Source of the DNA: Chryseobacterium gleum
Lineage (GTDB): Bacteria; Bacteroidota; Bacteroidia; Flavobacteriales_D; Sanyastnellaceae
Reading direction: 5' to 3'
Length of the DNA: 64,000 bases
Assembly (NCBI GenBank): GCA_945874695.1
Contig: CAMCHP010000001.1
Span: 1-64,000, forward strand
Shown here: in pieces, positions 16,951 to 25,946 of the stretch
How the letters are laid out: each line of letters starts with the position of its first letter
How positions within the stretch are numbered: position 1 is the stretch's first letter
Translations under genes and position numbers: made by a program
The notes under the pieces: model-generated
Databases searched by the model: none
Told to the model about the DNA's origin: nothing
What the model saw: the letters and a program-made list of their open reading frames with translations, nothing else

Positions 16951-16958
16951 TAAAAGTA
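16951..16958 (-). promoter_or_regulatory. -7 box, probable leaderless start
   Basis: TACTTTTA (7 of 8 to TAnnTTTG) on the minus strand, followed by four bases and the DUF4258 ATG at 16946. Confidence 0.5.
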
Positions 16959-17039
16959 GGCTAAAGCTGCGTGAGTTCAGGCACCCCGACATTGCGAATA
17001 GCACCCCAAGTTGTCGTTCTAGAATTGACGTACCCTTCG

Positions 17040-17047
17040 TACCTTTA
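17040..17047 (+). promoter_or_regulatory. -7 box of the ABC-DUF3299 operon
   Basis: TACCTTTA (7 of 8 to TAnnTTTG), four bases before the ATG at 17052. It decides that start over the GTG at 16971. Confidence 0.55.
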
Positions 17048-17051
17048 CAGC

Positions 17052-17678
17052 ATGTTAAGAAGCACAGGCGTACAATTTCGCTATCCTGGGGGTAGCCCGA
17101 TGCAGTTTCCTGATGTCGTATGTGGCGCCCAAGAGCACCTGCTCCTATTGGGCGAATCAGGCACCGGAAAAACAACCCTTTTGCACTTGTTGGCGGGCAT
17201 GCTTCGTCCGTCAGCCGGTTCAATTGTGATCGACAACCAAGAAATCACCAACCTTTCAAGCCACGCACTCGATCGTTTTCGCGGCGCCCGCATTGGAATT
17301 GTCTTTCAAACGGCACACTTCGTGCACAGCCTCACGGTTGAAGACAATCTAACATTGCCCCAATTCTTAGCGGGCAATTCAAGCGACAAACAGCGCGCGC
17401 ATGATTTGTTAGCACGCATGAATCTTGCGCACAAACTCTCGAGCAGACCCAGCGAACTGAGCATTGGTGAGCAACAGCGCGTGGCGATTGCACGTGCACT
17501 GATGAATAATCCGGCCATATTGCTGGCTGATGAACCAACCTCGGCACTCGATGACAAAAACGCCAGCCAGGTAATCGATTTGCTTGAGGCTGAAGCGCGC
17601 AACACCGGTGCGTCGCTCATCATTGTTACCCACGACCAACGCTTAAAAGACCGTTTTGAAAAACGCGTGACCCTATGA
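17052..17678 (+). CDS. ABC transporter ATP-binding protein (LolD/MacB type)
   Basis: 208 residues from the ATG at 17052. Walker A GESGTGKTT (about 35-43), signature LSIGEQQR (degenerate LSGGQ), Walker B AILLADEP and the His switch VTHDQ are all present, so it should hydrolyse ATP. It is the LolD/MacB class, which powers FtsX-like permeases rather than channel importers. Its stop overlaps the permease start by 4 bases (ATGA). It drives the permease at 17675, with the DUF3299 lipoprotein-like gene as third member. Confidence 0.92.
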   Translation: MLRSTGVQFRYPGGSPMQFPDVVCGAQEHLLLLGESGTGKTTLLHLLAGMLRPSAGSIVIDNQEITNLSSHALDRFRGARIGIVFQTAHFVHSLTVEDNLTLPQFLAGNSSDKQRAHDLLARMNLAHKLSSRPSELSIGEQQRVAIARALMNNPAILLADEPTSALDDKNASQVIDLLEAEARNTGASLIIVTHDQRLKDRFEKRVTL

Positions 17679-18859
17679 ACCTCTTCAGAATTGCACGCAA
17701 AAACATTGGCGCCAAACCGTTAAACACGGTTTTAAGCCTCATGTTGCTCGCCTTTGGCGTAGGCATTATTTCACTTCTATTCATTGTCGAAGACAAACTC
17801 CAAGATCAGTTTGATCGCAACATCCGCGACATCGATATGGTGTTGGGCGCGAAAGGCAGTCCACTTCAGCTCATTCTCGCCAATGTGTACCACATTGATG
17901 TGCCTACGGGAAACATATCCCGCCGTGAGGCGGAAAAAATTATGAGGCACCCGTACATTGATGCCGCGATCCCGATGGCGTATGGCGACAATTACGAATT
18001 GTTTCGCATTGTTGGCACTACACCCGCGTATCCTGCGCATTATGGTGCCTCATTGCAAGAAGGCAATATGTTTGAAGCGCCTTACTCGGCGAGCATTGGC
18101 GCAGAGGTGGCAAAAACCCTTGGATTAAAACTGGGTGACCACTTTTTCAGTGCGCACGGTCTTACCGACGGCACCGACGTGCATGCCGACCAGCAGTTTA
18201 CCGTTGTGGGCATCTTTGCACCTACAGGCACGGTAATTGACCAGCTTATTTTGACGCCAATGGAATCGGTTTGGGGTGTTCACGAGGCAGAGGCTGCAGA
18301 GCGAGAAGAAGATCCGAGCGATGAAATAACGGCTGTGTTATTAACGAAAAAGAATCCGCTCGCTGTAGTAATGATGCCTAATTTGCTGAAAGAAACGAAC
18401 ATGCAAATTGCACTCCCCTCCATTGAAATCAACCGCTTGCAATCGAATTTTGGTATCGGCATGGCCACCTTGCGCGCTTTAGCGATTTTAATCATGCTCA
18501 TCTCGTTTGTGAGTGTGTTTATTTCACTTTACAACTCGTTGAAAGAGCGCAAATATGAACTTGCATTGATGCGCACCATGGGCGCGACGCGGTTTACGCT
18601 CTTCGCACTGATTTTGCTTGAGGGCATGCTTTTAACGGCCTGGGGCACCTTGGTCGGACTCGGCCTAAGCCGCATCGGTTTGCTTGCATTGGGCGACCAA
18701 TTGAAAGCCAAATTCCGTTATGACATTGTCGATATGGGTATGCTCCCCGGCGAATGGCTCTTGGTGATTATCACTATCTTTGTAGGTATTTTGGCATCGT
18801 TATTGCCAGCTATTACAGCAGTACGGATTGATATATCCAAAACGCTCGCAGATGCATAA
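17675..18859 (+). CDS. ABC transporter permease, FtsX/MacB family
   Basis: 394 residues with one N-terminal membrane segment (about 18-38), a periplasmic MacB-like core of about 220 residues, and three C-terminal segments (about 268-292, 314-345, 356-382). The element YNSLKERKYELALMRTMGATR is the FtsX-family coupling segment. It contains an acidic and histidine-containing loop (DHFFSAHGLTDGTDVHADQ, about 151-169) that could bind metal. It overlaps both neighbours (ATPase and DUF3299), so the three products probably work together. Confidence 0.9.
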   Translation: MNLFRIARKNIGAKPLNTVLSLMLLAFGVGIISLLFIVEDKLQDQFDRNIRDIDMVLGAKGSPLQLILANVYHIDVPTGNISRREAEKIMRHPYIDAAIPMAYGDNYELFRIVGTTPAYPAHYGASLQEGNMFEAPYSASIGAEVAKTLGLKLGDHFFSAHGLTDGTDVHADQQFTVVGIFAPTGTVIDQLILTPMESVWGVHEAEAAEREEDPSDEITAVLLTKKNPLAVVMMPNLLKETNMQIALPSIEINRLQSNFGIGMATLRALAILIMLISFVSVFISLYNSLKERKYELALMRTMGATRFTLFALILLEGMLLTAWGTLVGLGLSRIGLLALGDQLKAKFRYDIVDMGMLPGEWLLVIITIFVGILASLLPAITAVRIDISKTLADA

Positions 18860-19499
18860 GTATTCGAAACTTGTTCTTGTTGTTATGGTTGTGGTTACCA
18901 CAGCCACGCTGAATTTGAGCACTTCATGTCAGCCCCCGTCGTCAAGCACAGGCTTGAACGAAGTGGCAGCGCACCGCCGTGACTTAATGGCAGACGTTGC
19001 CGACACGCCGCTCACTGCGTCTGCTGCCGAGCCCGCGGCAGAGCCAGAATTGATCGCCAGCATTGAAGGCGATGCTGCTTTTTTTGAGAATGAGTTTCTC
19101 GACCTACCGGTCGGAGCGCCCGCCGAGTTGTCGTGGCGAACTCTTACCGACGTTGAATTCAAAGATGTATACGTTGATGAGCTGGATGCGTATTACTGGA
19201 AACCCACTTTTGGGCCGACCGTAAAAGCACTCGAAGGCAAAGAAGTGTATATCACCGGATATATCATTCCGGTAGACTACGACGAAGATTTTTACGTGAT
19301 TTCACGCTATCCTTTTGCCAACTGCTTTTTTTGCGGTGGCGCAGGTCCTGAATCAGTTGTTGACCTCCGTTTCAAAGGCAAAACCCGTCGCTACGAAACC
19401 GATGAACGGCTTACGTTTAAGGGTGTCTTCGCATTGAATGCGAACGACATTTACCAAATGAATTACATCTTAGAAGGCGCGGTAGAATTTAAGCCGTAA
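18852..19499 (+). CDS. DUF3299 exported lipoprotein-like protein
   Basis: About 215 residues from the ATG at 18852, which overlaps the permease stop by 8 bases. N-terminal hydrophobic segment ending in LSTSC, a plausible lipobox. After a low-complexity Ala/Glu linker, the DUF3299 domain (about 95-213) carries VYITGYIIPVDYDEDFYVISRYPFANCFFCGGAGPES; the CFFCG cysteine pair and nearby acids look like a metal site. In Vibrio, DUF3299 proteins are, as far as I recall, linked to a zinc-responsive ABC (Zrg) cluster. Metal handling is an inference. Confidence 0.8.
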   Translation: MHKYSKLVLVVMVVVTTATLNLSTSCQPPSSSTGLNEVAAHRRDLMADVADTPLTASAAEPAAEPELIASIEGDAAFFENEFLDLPVGAPAELSWRTLTDVEFKDVYVDELDAYYWKPTFGPTVKALEGKEVYITGYIIPVDYDEDFYVISRYPFANCFFCGGAGPESVVDLRFKGKTRRYETDERLTFKGVFALNANDIYQMNYILEGAVEFKP

Positions 19500-19521
19500 A
19501 GCCGGCGATTCATCGCGGCCT

Positions 19522-19535
19522 CGGCATTTATGCCG
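19522..19535 (+). terminator. Possible terminator hairpin after the ABC-DUF3299 operon
   Basis: CGGCAT-TT-ATGCCG is a perfect 6-bp stem 23 bases after the DUF3299 stop, preceded by another small hairpin GCGAT-TC-ATCGC (19505-19516). No T-run follows, only TTAATAAC, so termination is uncertain. The rest of 19536-19710 is AT-rich with no gene seen. Confidence 0.35.
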
Positions 19536-19710
19536 TTAATAACGCTGAACTGCCATACTTGGGGAATTTTGCGGTTGAATTGACTTCAAAAGAGAAATCT
19601 GGAATTATAAAATTTCCACTGCAAAATTCAATATCAAACAATTATCCGTAAGCCTCGAATACTGTAAGCTCAAATTCTCTGCTTAAGAGAAACTTGACCT
19701 AAAAAACACT

Positions 19711-20793
19711 CTACTCTCCGTTAAACTTCAATAATCGCGGGTCACCCAGCACACGCACACCTTTGCGCGCACCGTCGCCACCGCGCATGCGGCCTTTGCT
19801 GAAAATGCGATTGCTATTGTTTTTCCCTTTGCGCAGCTCACGTTGCTCGTCTTCAGGCAAGGCATGCACCGATTTGCAATCGTCAGAACAGCAACCCGCG
19901 TACTTCGCGCTGCAAGCATCGCACTGAATAAACAACAAATTGCAGGCGACATTCAAACAGTTGGTGTGTTCGTCACAGGCCGTGCCGCACAAATGACAGG
20001 TCGCAATCACATGGGGTGAAATTCGCTCAGCCCGCCGTTCATCAAACACGAAGTTCTTACCTACAAACTTATTCTCTAAGCCCTGCTCGCGCACCTGACG
20101 CACGTATTCAATGATGCCTCCATTGAGCTGATGCACATTTTGATAACCTTGATGCTTGAACCACGCGCTGGCTTTCTCACAGCGGATTCCGCCGGTACAG
20201 TACATCACGATGTTCTTGTCTTCATTGCCTTGCAGCATCTCCGTTACCACATCAATCTCTTCGCGAAAGGTGTCAACATCTGGCGTAACTGCACCAATAA
20301 AATGCCCCACTTCAGATTCATAGTGATTGCGCATATCAATCAACACCGTATTGGGCTGCGCGGTGAGCGCATTGAATTCGGCCGCCGTGAGGTGCTTGCC
20401 CTTGTTGGTGACATCAAACGTGTCGTCGTTCAAGCCATCGGCCACAATCTTCGGACGAACCTTAATGGTTAGCTTAAAAAACGACTTGCCATTGTCGTCA
20501 ACGGCGATGTTCAAACGAATACCCTCAAGAAAAGTGATGGAATAGAGGTGTGCTTTGAAACGCTCGAATTGCGCCACAGGCAAGCTGATTTGCGCATTGA
20601 TGCCTTCATGTGCGACATAGGTGCGGCCGAGAACACCCATCTCTTCCCAATTCCAGAAGAGAAAATCGCGAAAAAACTGCGGGTTCTTGATTTTGGCATA
20701 CTGGTAAAACGACAAAGTCATACGCGCTTCATCACTGCTCAACATGCGCTCAATCAACACCCGACGATCGACCTGGTTGTGGAGCTTTTTCAT
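19711..20793 (-). CDS. trhO: tRNA uridine(34) hydroxylase TrhO (YceA/rhodanese family)
   Basis: 360 residues. N-terminal ferredoxin-like UPF0176 domain (about 25-125), then a rhodanese domain with active-site Cys in VMYCTGGIRCEKA (about 197-209), then a cysteine-rich tail (CHLCGTACDEHTNC, QCDACSAKYAGCCSDDC) likely to bind zinc. TrhO makes 5-hydroxyuridine at the wobble position of some tRNAs with oxygen. Length and domain order match the longer (about 350) version of the family. It ends in a basic, glycine-rich stretch that may bind RNA. Confidence 0.93.
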   Translation of the reverse strand: MKKLHNQVDRRVLIERMLSSDEARMTLSFYQYAKIKNPQFFRDFLFWNWEEMGVLGRTYVAHEGINAQISLPVAQFERFKAHLYSITFLEGIRLNIAVDDNGKSFFKLTIKVRPKIVADGLNDDTFDVTNKGKHLTAAEFNALTAQPNTVLIDMRNHYESEVGHFIGAVTPDVDTFREEIDVVTEMLQGNEDKNIVMYCTGGIRCEKASAWFKHQGYQNVHQLNGGIIEYVRQVREQGLENKFVGKNFVFDERRAERISPHVIATCHLCGTACDEHTNCLNVACNLLFIQCDACSAKYAGCCSDDCKSVHALPEDEQRELRKGKNNSNRIFSKGRMRGGDGARKGVRVLGDPRLLKFNGE

Positions 20794-20993
20794 CGTACAA
20801 TTACAAGTTATACGTGGTTGTGCTCGACAAATCCAGCGTGGAGTTTATCGAAGTGCAAAGGTACTGCTTTTGCAGCGGAGCAAAAATGACTTTCATCAGC
20901 TCATTCGGCGTACGCAAAAATCCGTGTTAACAACAATTAGATTTTATCTTACACGCTAATCGGGTAGGAATCGTATATTCAACATCGAAAACC

Positions 20994-21000
20994 AGAAGGA
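20994..21000 (+). promoter_or_regulatory. Shine-Dalgarno-like site (unusual here)
   Basis: AGAAGGA immediately upstream of the ATG at 21002, one of the very few purine-rich ribosome-binding sites in this window, where most genes have none. Confidence 0.4.
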
Positions 21001-21001
21001 A

Positions 21002-21196
21002 ATGTTAGAATTCACCAAGAAAATCCTGACTAAAGTGAGCTTCGACCGCATGCTCTTCACCAAAGAGCTCAAAAAGGCGGTGAAATGGTTAACCCACGAC
21101 GAGTTACAACACTTGAAAACGTGGTGCAATCAGCGCTTCGGGAACATGTATGGCGATGTGATCAACGAAACTTTTGCTGGCGTATCGCTCGCCTAA
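21002..21196 (+). CDS. Small conserved-looking protein, function unknown
   Basis: 64 residues, basic and helical, with no signal peptide: it reads as two helices (about 3-30 and 32-60) with two Trp and one Cys (KTWCNQRFGNMYGDVI). I do not recognise a characterised family. Reasons to keep it as a gene: it fills a gap between two genes on the other strand, has a Shine-Dalgarno-like AGAAGGA in front of the ATG, a weak box TATATTCA at 20974-20981, and a composition like that of a real protein. Confidence 0.65.
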   Translation: MLEFTKKILTKVSFDRMLFTKELKKAVKWLTHDELQHLKTWCNQRFGNMYGDVINETFAGVSLA

Positions 21197-21220
21197 TTGC
21201 CAATCACTGGTACTTCGCGT

Positions 21221-22198
21221 TTAAGACTTTTCTTTTTCTTCGCCTATCGGCGGATGGGGGGTGTCGTTTAAAAAACGCACGTTGCGCATCAAACCCTCGT
21301 AACCTGTGCGCTGTACCGCTGATTTCGGGAAAAGATCCCGAAAGACATCCTGCGTGAGGTCGACCCAGTCAGCACGTGTCATGTTCAGCAGCGCTTCTTT
21401 GGGCCGAAAGGCGGGCTCTGTATGCTCTTCAGCGAAGCGATTCCATGGGCAAACAGCTTGACAAATGTCGCAGCCAAACATCCAATCGTCCATTGTGCCT
21501 TTGAACGCTTGCGGAATCGCGTCTTTCAACTCAATCGTGAAGTACGATATGCAGCGCGAACCATCGACGCTGTAGGGCTTAATGATAGCCCCCGTCGGAC
21601 AAGCATCAATGCATCGGGTGCACGACCCGCAATGGTCACTCACTGGCGCATCAGGTTGCAATTCCAAGTCAATGATCAGCTCAGCGATGAAGAAGTAACT
21701 GCCTTCTTGCTTCCGAATCACATTGGTGTGTTTCCCCATCCAGCCGGCACCACTGCGCACCGCCCACGCTTTATCGAGCACGGGGGCTGAATCAACAAAT
21801 GCCCTTCCTTCTACTGCGCCAATTTCAGCCTCAATGCGAGCTACGAGGGTTTTCAGGTGGCGTTTAACCACAAAGTGATAGTCTTCACCGTAGGCATACA
21901 TCGAAATCTTCGGCGCGTCGGGGTCGTTTTGTTTAGTGGCCGTGTAGTAATTAAAGAGCAGGGTAACCACCGACTTCGCACCCGGAACCAACAAACGCGG
22001 ATCGAGTCGCTTATCGAAGTGATTCTCCATGTAGCGCATTTGGCCGTGCATCGCTTGATTTAGCCAGTGCTCGAGTCGTGGCGCCTCATCTTCAAGAAAC
22101 TCAGCCTTGCTAATGCCGCAATGCAAAAAGCCCACCTCGCGTGCGAGTTCTTTTATTTTCGCACTTCGTGCAGATGCGGTGTGTTCGGCGTTTGTCAC
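21221..22198 (-). CDS. queG: Epoxyqueuosine reductase
   Basis: 325 residues, starting at a GTG at 22198. QueG reduces epoxyqueuosine to queuosine in tRNA, using cobalamin and two [4Fe-4S] clusters. Both clusters are visible: [16 protein letters not shown] (about 191-206) and [11 protein letters not shown] (about 248-258). N-terminal [13 protein letters not shown] and the [13 protein letters not shown] strand fit the family. The last codons contain a degenerate palindromic repeat (21239-21257). Confidence 0.95.
   Translation of the reverse strand: MTNAEHTASARSAKIKELAREVGFLHCGISKAEFLEDEAPRLEHWLNQAMHGQMRYMENHFDKRLDPRLLVPGAKSVVTLLFNYYTATKQNDPDAPKISMYAYGEDYHFVVKRHLKTLVARIEAEIGAVEGRAFVDSAPVLDKAWAVRSGAGWMGKHTNVIRKQEGSYFFIAELIIDLELQPDAPVSDHCGSCTRCIDACPTGAIIKPYSVDGSRCISYFTIELKDAIPQAFKGTMDDWMFGCDICQAVCPWNRFAEEHTEPAFRPKEALLNMTRADWVDLTQDVFRDLFPKSAVQRTGYEGLMRNVRFLNDTPHPPIGEEKEKS
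21239..21257 (+). repeat. Palindromic repeat, copy 7 (short stem CGCC/GGCG)
   Basis: TT, CGCC-TATC-GGCG, GATGG; a shortened relative of the family inside the 3' end of queG, antisense to it. Confidence 0.5.
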
Positions 22199-22236
22199 TG
22201 GTGTGAACTGTGATTCATATCAGCCTCCAAAAGCAC

Positions 22237-23256
22237 TCAGAACAAGGTACCTGCATTCCCGTGTGGCAATTTTCCAAGATGTTTGTATGCCAAATCGGTT
22301 ACTTGCCTTCCGCGGGGAGTGCGCATTAAGAAACCCTCTTGAATAAGAAAGGGTTCATACACCTCTTCAAGGGTACCTGCGTCTTCGCCAACCGCCGTGG
22401 CGATGGTGTTTAATCCGACCGGGCCACCCTTGAACTTGTCAATTAAGGTGTTCAAAATGCGGTTATCCATCTCATCCAGGCCTTTGGCATCGACGTTCAA
22501 GGCATCCAAGGCAACGTTGGTAATTTGGACATCAATTCGCCCATCGCCTTTGATTTGCGCAAAGTCACGCACGCGGCGCAGCAAGGCATTTGCGATTCGC
22601 GGTGTTCCGCGGCTGCGTGAGGCAATCTCATAGGCCGCGTCGGGTAAAATCTCGATATTCAAAATGCCCGCGCTTCGTTCGACAATGTCGGTGAGGGTTT
22701 TCGTGTCGTAGTACGTCAAGCGCAAATTGATACCAAAACGCGCACGAAGTGGCGATGTCAGCAATCCTGAACGTGTTGTAGCGCCAACAAGCGTAAACGG
22801 ATTCAGTCCGATTTGTACGGTGCGCGCATTGGGGCCACTATCAATGACCAAGTCAATGCGAAAGTCTTCCATCGCTGAGTACAAGTACTCCTCGATCACT
22901 GGACTCATTCGGTGAATTTCGTCGATGAAGAGCACGTCATTGGCATCGAGGTTGGTGAGCAAACCGGCGAGGTCTCCGGGCTTATCGAGCACGGGGCCTG
23001 AGGTGGTTTTAATTTGCACACCCATTTCTTGCGCCACGATGTTGGCCAGTGTAGTTTTACCCAATCCTGGCGGACCGTGAAGCAACACGTGATCTAAGGC
23101 TTCACCGCGTTGTTTAGCCGCAGCGACAAACACTTGCAGGTTGTCGAGCACTTGGCGTTGACCTGTAAAGTCGTCAAAGGCCCGAGGCCTAAGCACGCGT
23201 TCAAGTTCTTGGTCAGAAGTCTTTGCTGCTTCGTTATGGTAATCGAAGGTATCCAT
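22237..23256 (-). CDS. ruvB: Holliday junction branch migration ATPase RuvB
   Basis: 339 residues from the ATG at 23256. The open frame extends to 23358, but a TATCTTTG box lies 5 bases upstream of this ATG and family members begin close to here. Walker [14 protein letters not shown] (about 61-73), Walker [10 protein letters not shown] and the RuvB elements [21 protein letters not shown] and TPRGRQVT are present. RuvB drives branch migration with RuvA and RuvC; neither of those is in the window. Confidence 0.97.
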   Translation of the reverse strand: MDTFDYHNEAAKTSDQELERVLRPRAFDDFTGQRQVLDNLQVFVAAAKQRGEALDHVLLHGPPGLGKTTLANIVAQEMGVQIKTTSGPVLDKPGDLAGLLTNLDANDVLFIDEIHRMSPVIEEYLYSAMEDFRIDLVIDSGPNARTVQIGLNPFTLVGATTRSGLLTSPLRARFGINLRLTYYDTKTLTDIVERSAGILNIEILPDAAYEIASRSRGTPRIANALLRRVRDFAQIKGDGRIDVQITNVALDALNVDAKGLDEMDNRILNTLIDKFKGGPVGLNTIATAVGEDAGTLEEVYEPFLIQEGFLMRTPRGRQVTDLAYKHLGKLPHGNAGTLF

Positions 23257-23261
23257 TGCAT

Positions 23262-23269
23262 CAAAGATA
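23262..23269 (-). promoter_or_regulatory. -7 box of ruvB
   Basis: TATCTTTG on the minus strand, exact match, 5 bases upstream of the ATG at 23256; the mRNA would be leaderless or nearly so. Confidence 0.65.
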
Positions 23270-23427
23270 CGGGAAAGCACAGGGAAACGCATGGTGCTGT
23301 ATGCAAACACATTCGCCCCATACGACGAGCAAATCACAGCACCGATGCGACTGTACACTTCGCAGAGGATGCTCTATCCAAAGAGGCATGAAATAAAAGT
23401 GACGGTCAGGCCATGAAATGCTCCGAT

Positions 23428-23450
23428 CATCCGGCCGTTTAGGCCGAAAA
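23428..23450 (-). repeat. Palindromic repeat, copy 8 (canonical)
   Basis: Canonical CGGCC-TAAAC-GGCCG with TTTT before and GATG after, 4 bases past the stop of the gene at 23455-24108. Confidence 0.85.
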
Positions 23451-23454
23451 CCCC

Positions 23455-24108
23455 TCAATCGACGCGCTTCAAAAGCGACTCGACGTCACGCCTTACTTGA
23501 CCCAGTTTGAAACGGAAACGCATTTCCCAGAGGGGTGCTGTGAATTGTTGATCGATGTTTTGGTTGTTCTTGAGCATCAAGCGCATGCCAACACCCGCTC
23601 CCACTGCGAAATAACGTAAGAAATGATACTCGGCGATGACCCCTGGTTCGTAGAGGACCACGCCGGCGTGATTGAACGCCGCCTTGCGCCCTTCTGACGA
23701 GGCAAACTCGTAGCTTCGGCCCACACCGAACACGAACGGAAACGTAACCTGCCAGTGTTTTCGAGCTTGAAAGGTATACTCGAAAAAAAGCCCGACATAG
23801 GAAAGACGCAACTCACGCTCCTCAAAGACTCCATTCTCATAGCGATACTGGTATGTATCGCCGTGTTTTAGCCAATGGTAACCGATGCCAAAGGTGATAC
23901 GCTGTCCGTAGCTATAACCCGCTTTGATGCCATAGGTGCGCACAGGTCGACCGGTAACGAATGCATTGCGGGTATTCAAACGGACGTTGAAACTCGGCTT
24001 TGTGGCCAATGCTTCTTTGATGCTGTCAGCAATCGCGGGACGGGCAGGTTGGCTCAACGCAGCGCTCGCGAACACACAAAAAAACAGGGTAAAAAAGAAA
24101 GTCCGCAT
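23455..24108 (-). CDS. Exported outer-membrane beta-barrel-like protein, function unknown
   Basis: 217 residues from the ATG at 24108; the frame runs on to 24408 but overlaps ctaD and a -7 box sits between, so the extension is discarded. Signal peptide MRTFFFTLFFCVFASAALS at 1-19. The mature part has alternating strands with aromatic ends (YSYGQRITFGIGYHWLKHG, YVGLFFEYTF, WQVTFPFVFGVGRSYEF, YFAVGAGVGMRLML), typical of a small barrel. No named family recognised. It has its own promoter after the respiratory operon. Confidence 0.72.
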   Translation of the reverse strand: MRTFFFTLFFCVFASAALSQPARPAIADSIKEALATKPSFNVRLNTRNAFVTGRPVRTYGIKAGYSYGQRITFGIGYHWLKHGDTYQYRYENGVFEERELRLSYVGLFFEYTFQARKHWQVTFPFVFGVGRSYEFASSEGRKAAFNHAGVVLYEPGVIAEYHFLRYFAVGAGVGMRLMLKNNQNIDQQFTAPLWEMRFRFKLGQVRRDVESLLKRVD

Positions 24109-24123
24109 CTTCGGGTAAGAACC

Positions 24124-24131
24124 CAAAGATA
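24124..24131 (-). promoter_or_regulatory. -7 box of the beta-barrel gene
   Basis: TATCTTTG on the minus strand, exact match, 15 bases before the ATG at 24108 and just after the ctaD stop. Confidence 0.6.
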
Positions 24132-24157
24132 CGGACTTAAATATCTGATTTACGCGC

Positions 24158-25921
24158 TTAATGTTCTTCTTCACCTGCTGCCAATGGCACGGTTTGAGGA
24201 ACAAAATCGGCATCGTAATTCGGGTTGCTGTAGTCATAAGCCCAGCGGTGAACTTCTGGCAACGCACCAGGCCAGTTCCCGTGGATACGCTCCACTGGGG
24301 TTGTCCACTCCAAAGTGTTTGACTGCCACGGGTTTTGTACGGCTTCTTGTCCACGGAAAATGCTGTAGAAGAAGTTATACAAGAACAACAATTGCGCCAA
24401 ACCTCCAATGATTGCGAACACCGAAATAATCGGGTTCAAATCCATTACAAAGTCGAGGAACTCAAATGCACTGTAGTCGTAGTAACGGCGTGGTGCACCA
24501 GCCATGCCCACAAAGTGCATTGGGAAGAAGACACCATATCCGCTGATCAATGTCAACCAGAAGTGCGCAAAACCTAGTTTCGAGCCCATCATTCGTCCGT
24601 ACATTTTCGGGAACCAGTGGTAAATACCGGCTAACATTCCAAAAATCGCAGACATCCCCATTACGATGTGGAAGTGGGCCACTACGAAGTAGGTATCGTG
24701 CACGTTCACGTCAAGCGCAGAGTCAGCAAGAATGATACCCGTCAAACCACCTGTAACGAAGGTTGAAACGAGGCCAACGCTAAACAGCATTGCTGGGGTG
24801 AACTTGATATTGCCCTTCCACAACGTCGTGATGTAGTTGAATGCCTTCACCGCAGAAGGAATCGCAATGAGGAGCGTTGTGAATACGAATACAGAACCTA
24901 AGAAAGGATTCATCCCTGTCACGAACATGTGGTGACCCCAAACGATAAAGCTCAAGAAACCGATCGCGAGGATTGAACCAATCATTGCACGGTATCCAAA
25001 GATTGGTTTGCGGCTGTTTGTTGAAATGATTTCTGACGAAATACCAAGAGCAGGTAACAATACGATGTAAACCTCCGGGTGACCTAGAAACCAGAACAAG
25101 TGCTGGAACAAGATCGGAGAACCACCTGTGACATCGAGCGACTCACCTGCAATGTTAATTTCACTGAGGTAAAATGCCGTACCCATTGAGCGGTCCATGA
25201 GCAAGAGCACAACTGCACTTACCAAAACAGGGAACGACAATACACCAAGAATTGCAGTTACTAGGAATGCCCAAATGGTCAATGGCAAGCGGGTCATTTT
25301 CATGCCCTTAGTACGCAAGTTCACGATGGTCACAATGTAGTTCAAACCACCCAAAAGTGAAGACGCTACAAATAGAACCATTGAGATCAACCAAAGGGTC
25401 ATACCCATACCTGAACCAGGTGCCGCTTGCGGAAGCGCAGACAACGGTGGGTAGATCGTCCACCCTCCTGAGGCTGCTCCACCTTCTACAAAGAGTGACG
25501 CAATCATGATGACACTTGATACGAAGAAGAACCAGTACGAGAGCATGTTCAAGAAACCCGAAGCCATGTCACGTGCACCAATTTGCAACGGAATAAGCAG
25601 GTTTGAGAACGTACCTGACAAACCACCAGTGAGTACAAAGAATACCATGATGGTACCGTGAATGGTTACCAAGGCCAAATATGCATTGCGATCGAGCACG
25701 CCATCAGGTGCCCATTTGCCCATTAACCCTTCAAGGATTGCAAATGACTCGCCCGGCCAGCCCAATTGCAAGCGGAAGAGAATCGAGAGCATCACCGCGA
25801 TGATGCCCATGAAAATAGCTGTGACCAAGAATTGCTTCGAGATCATCTTGTGATCTTGCGAGAAAACATACTTCGAAATGAAGCTTTCCTCGTGGTGGTG
25901 TGCGTGAGCGTTTGCTGCCAT
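24158..25921 (-). CDS. ctaD: Cytochrome c oxidase subunit I
   Basis: 587 residues, about 12-14 membrane helices. Haem and Cu_B ligands are visible: HGTIMVFF (low-spin haem His), WFLGHPEVYIVLLPALG (Cu_B His with the His-Tyr crosslink pair), VWGHHMF (two Cu_B His) and HDTYFVVAHFHIVMG (haem a3 and low-spin haem His). The Tyr of HPEVY places it in the A-type oxygen reductases. Last gene of the actABCDEF-ctaCD operon, 25 bases after ctaC. Subunit III is not in the window. Confidence 0.97.
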   Translation of the reverse strand: MAANAHAHHHEESFISKYVFSQDHKMISKQFLVTAIFMGIIAVMLSILFRLQLGWPGESFAILEGLMGKWAPDGVLDRNAYLALVTIHGTIMVFFVLTGGLSGTFSNLLIPLQIGARDMASGFLNMLSYWFFFVSSVIMIASLFVEGGAASGGWTIYPPLSALPQAAPGSGMGMTLWLISMVLFVASSLLGGLNYIVTIVNLRTKGMKMTRLPLTIWAFLVTAILGVLSFPVLVSAVVLLLMDRSMGTAFYLSEINIAGESLDVTGGSPILFQHLFWFLGHPEVYIVLLPALGISSEIISTNSRKPIFGYRAMIGSILAIGFLSFIVWGHHMFVTGMNPFLGSVFVFTTLLIAIPSAVKAFNYITTLWKGNIKFTPAMLFSVGLVSTFVTGGLTGIILADSALDVNVHDTYFVVAHFHIVMGMSAIFGMLAGIYHWFPKMYGRMMGSKLGFAHFWLTLISGYGVFFPMHFVGMAGAPRRYYDYSAFEFLDFVMDLNPIISVFAIIGGLAQLLFLYNFFYSIFRGQEAVQNPWQSNTLEWTTPVERIHGNWPGALPEVHRWAYDYSNPNYDADFVPQTVPLAAGEEEH

Positions 25922-25946
25922 GTCTTTTGGTTCTAAACGATCTTAC

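Noticed and set aside
23455-24408. Long N-terminal extension of the beta-barrel gene to 24408
   Set aside because: It overlaps ctaD, has no family features, and a TATCTTTG box plus an ATG with a perfect signal peptide lies at 24108.
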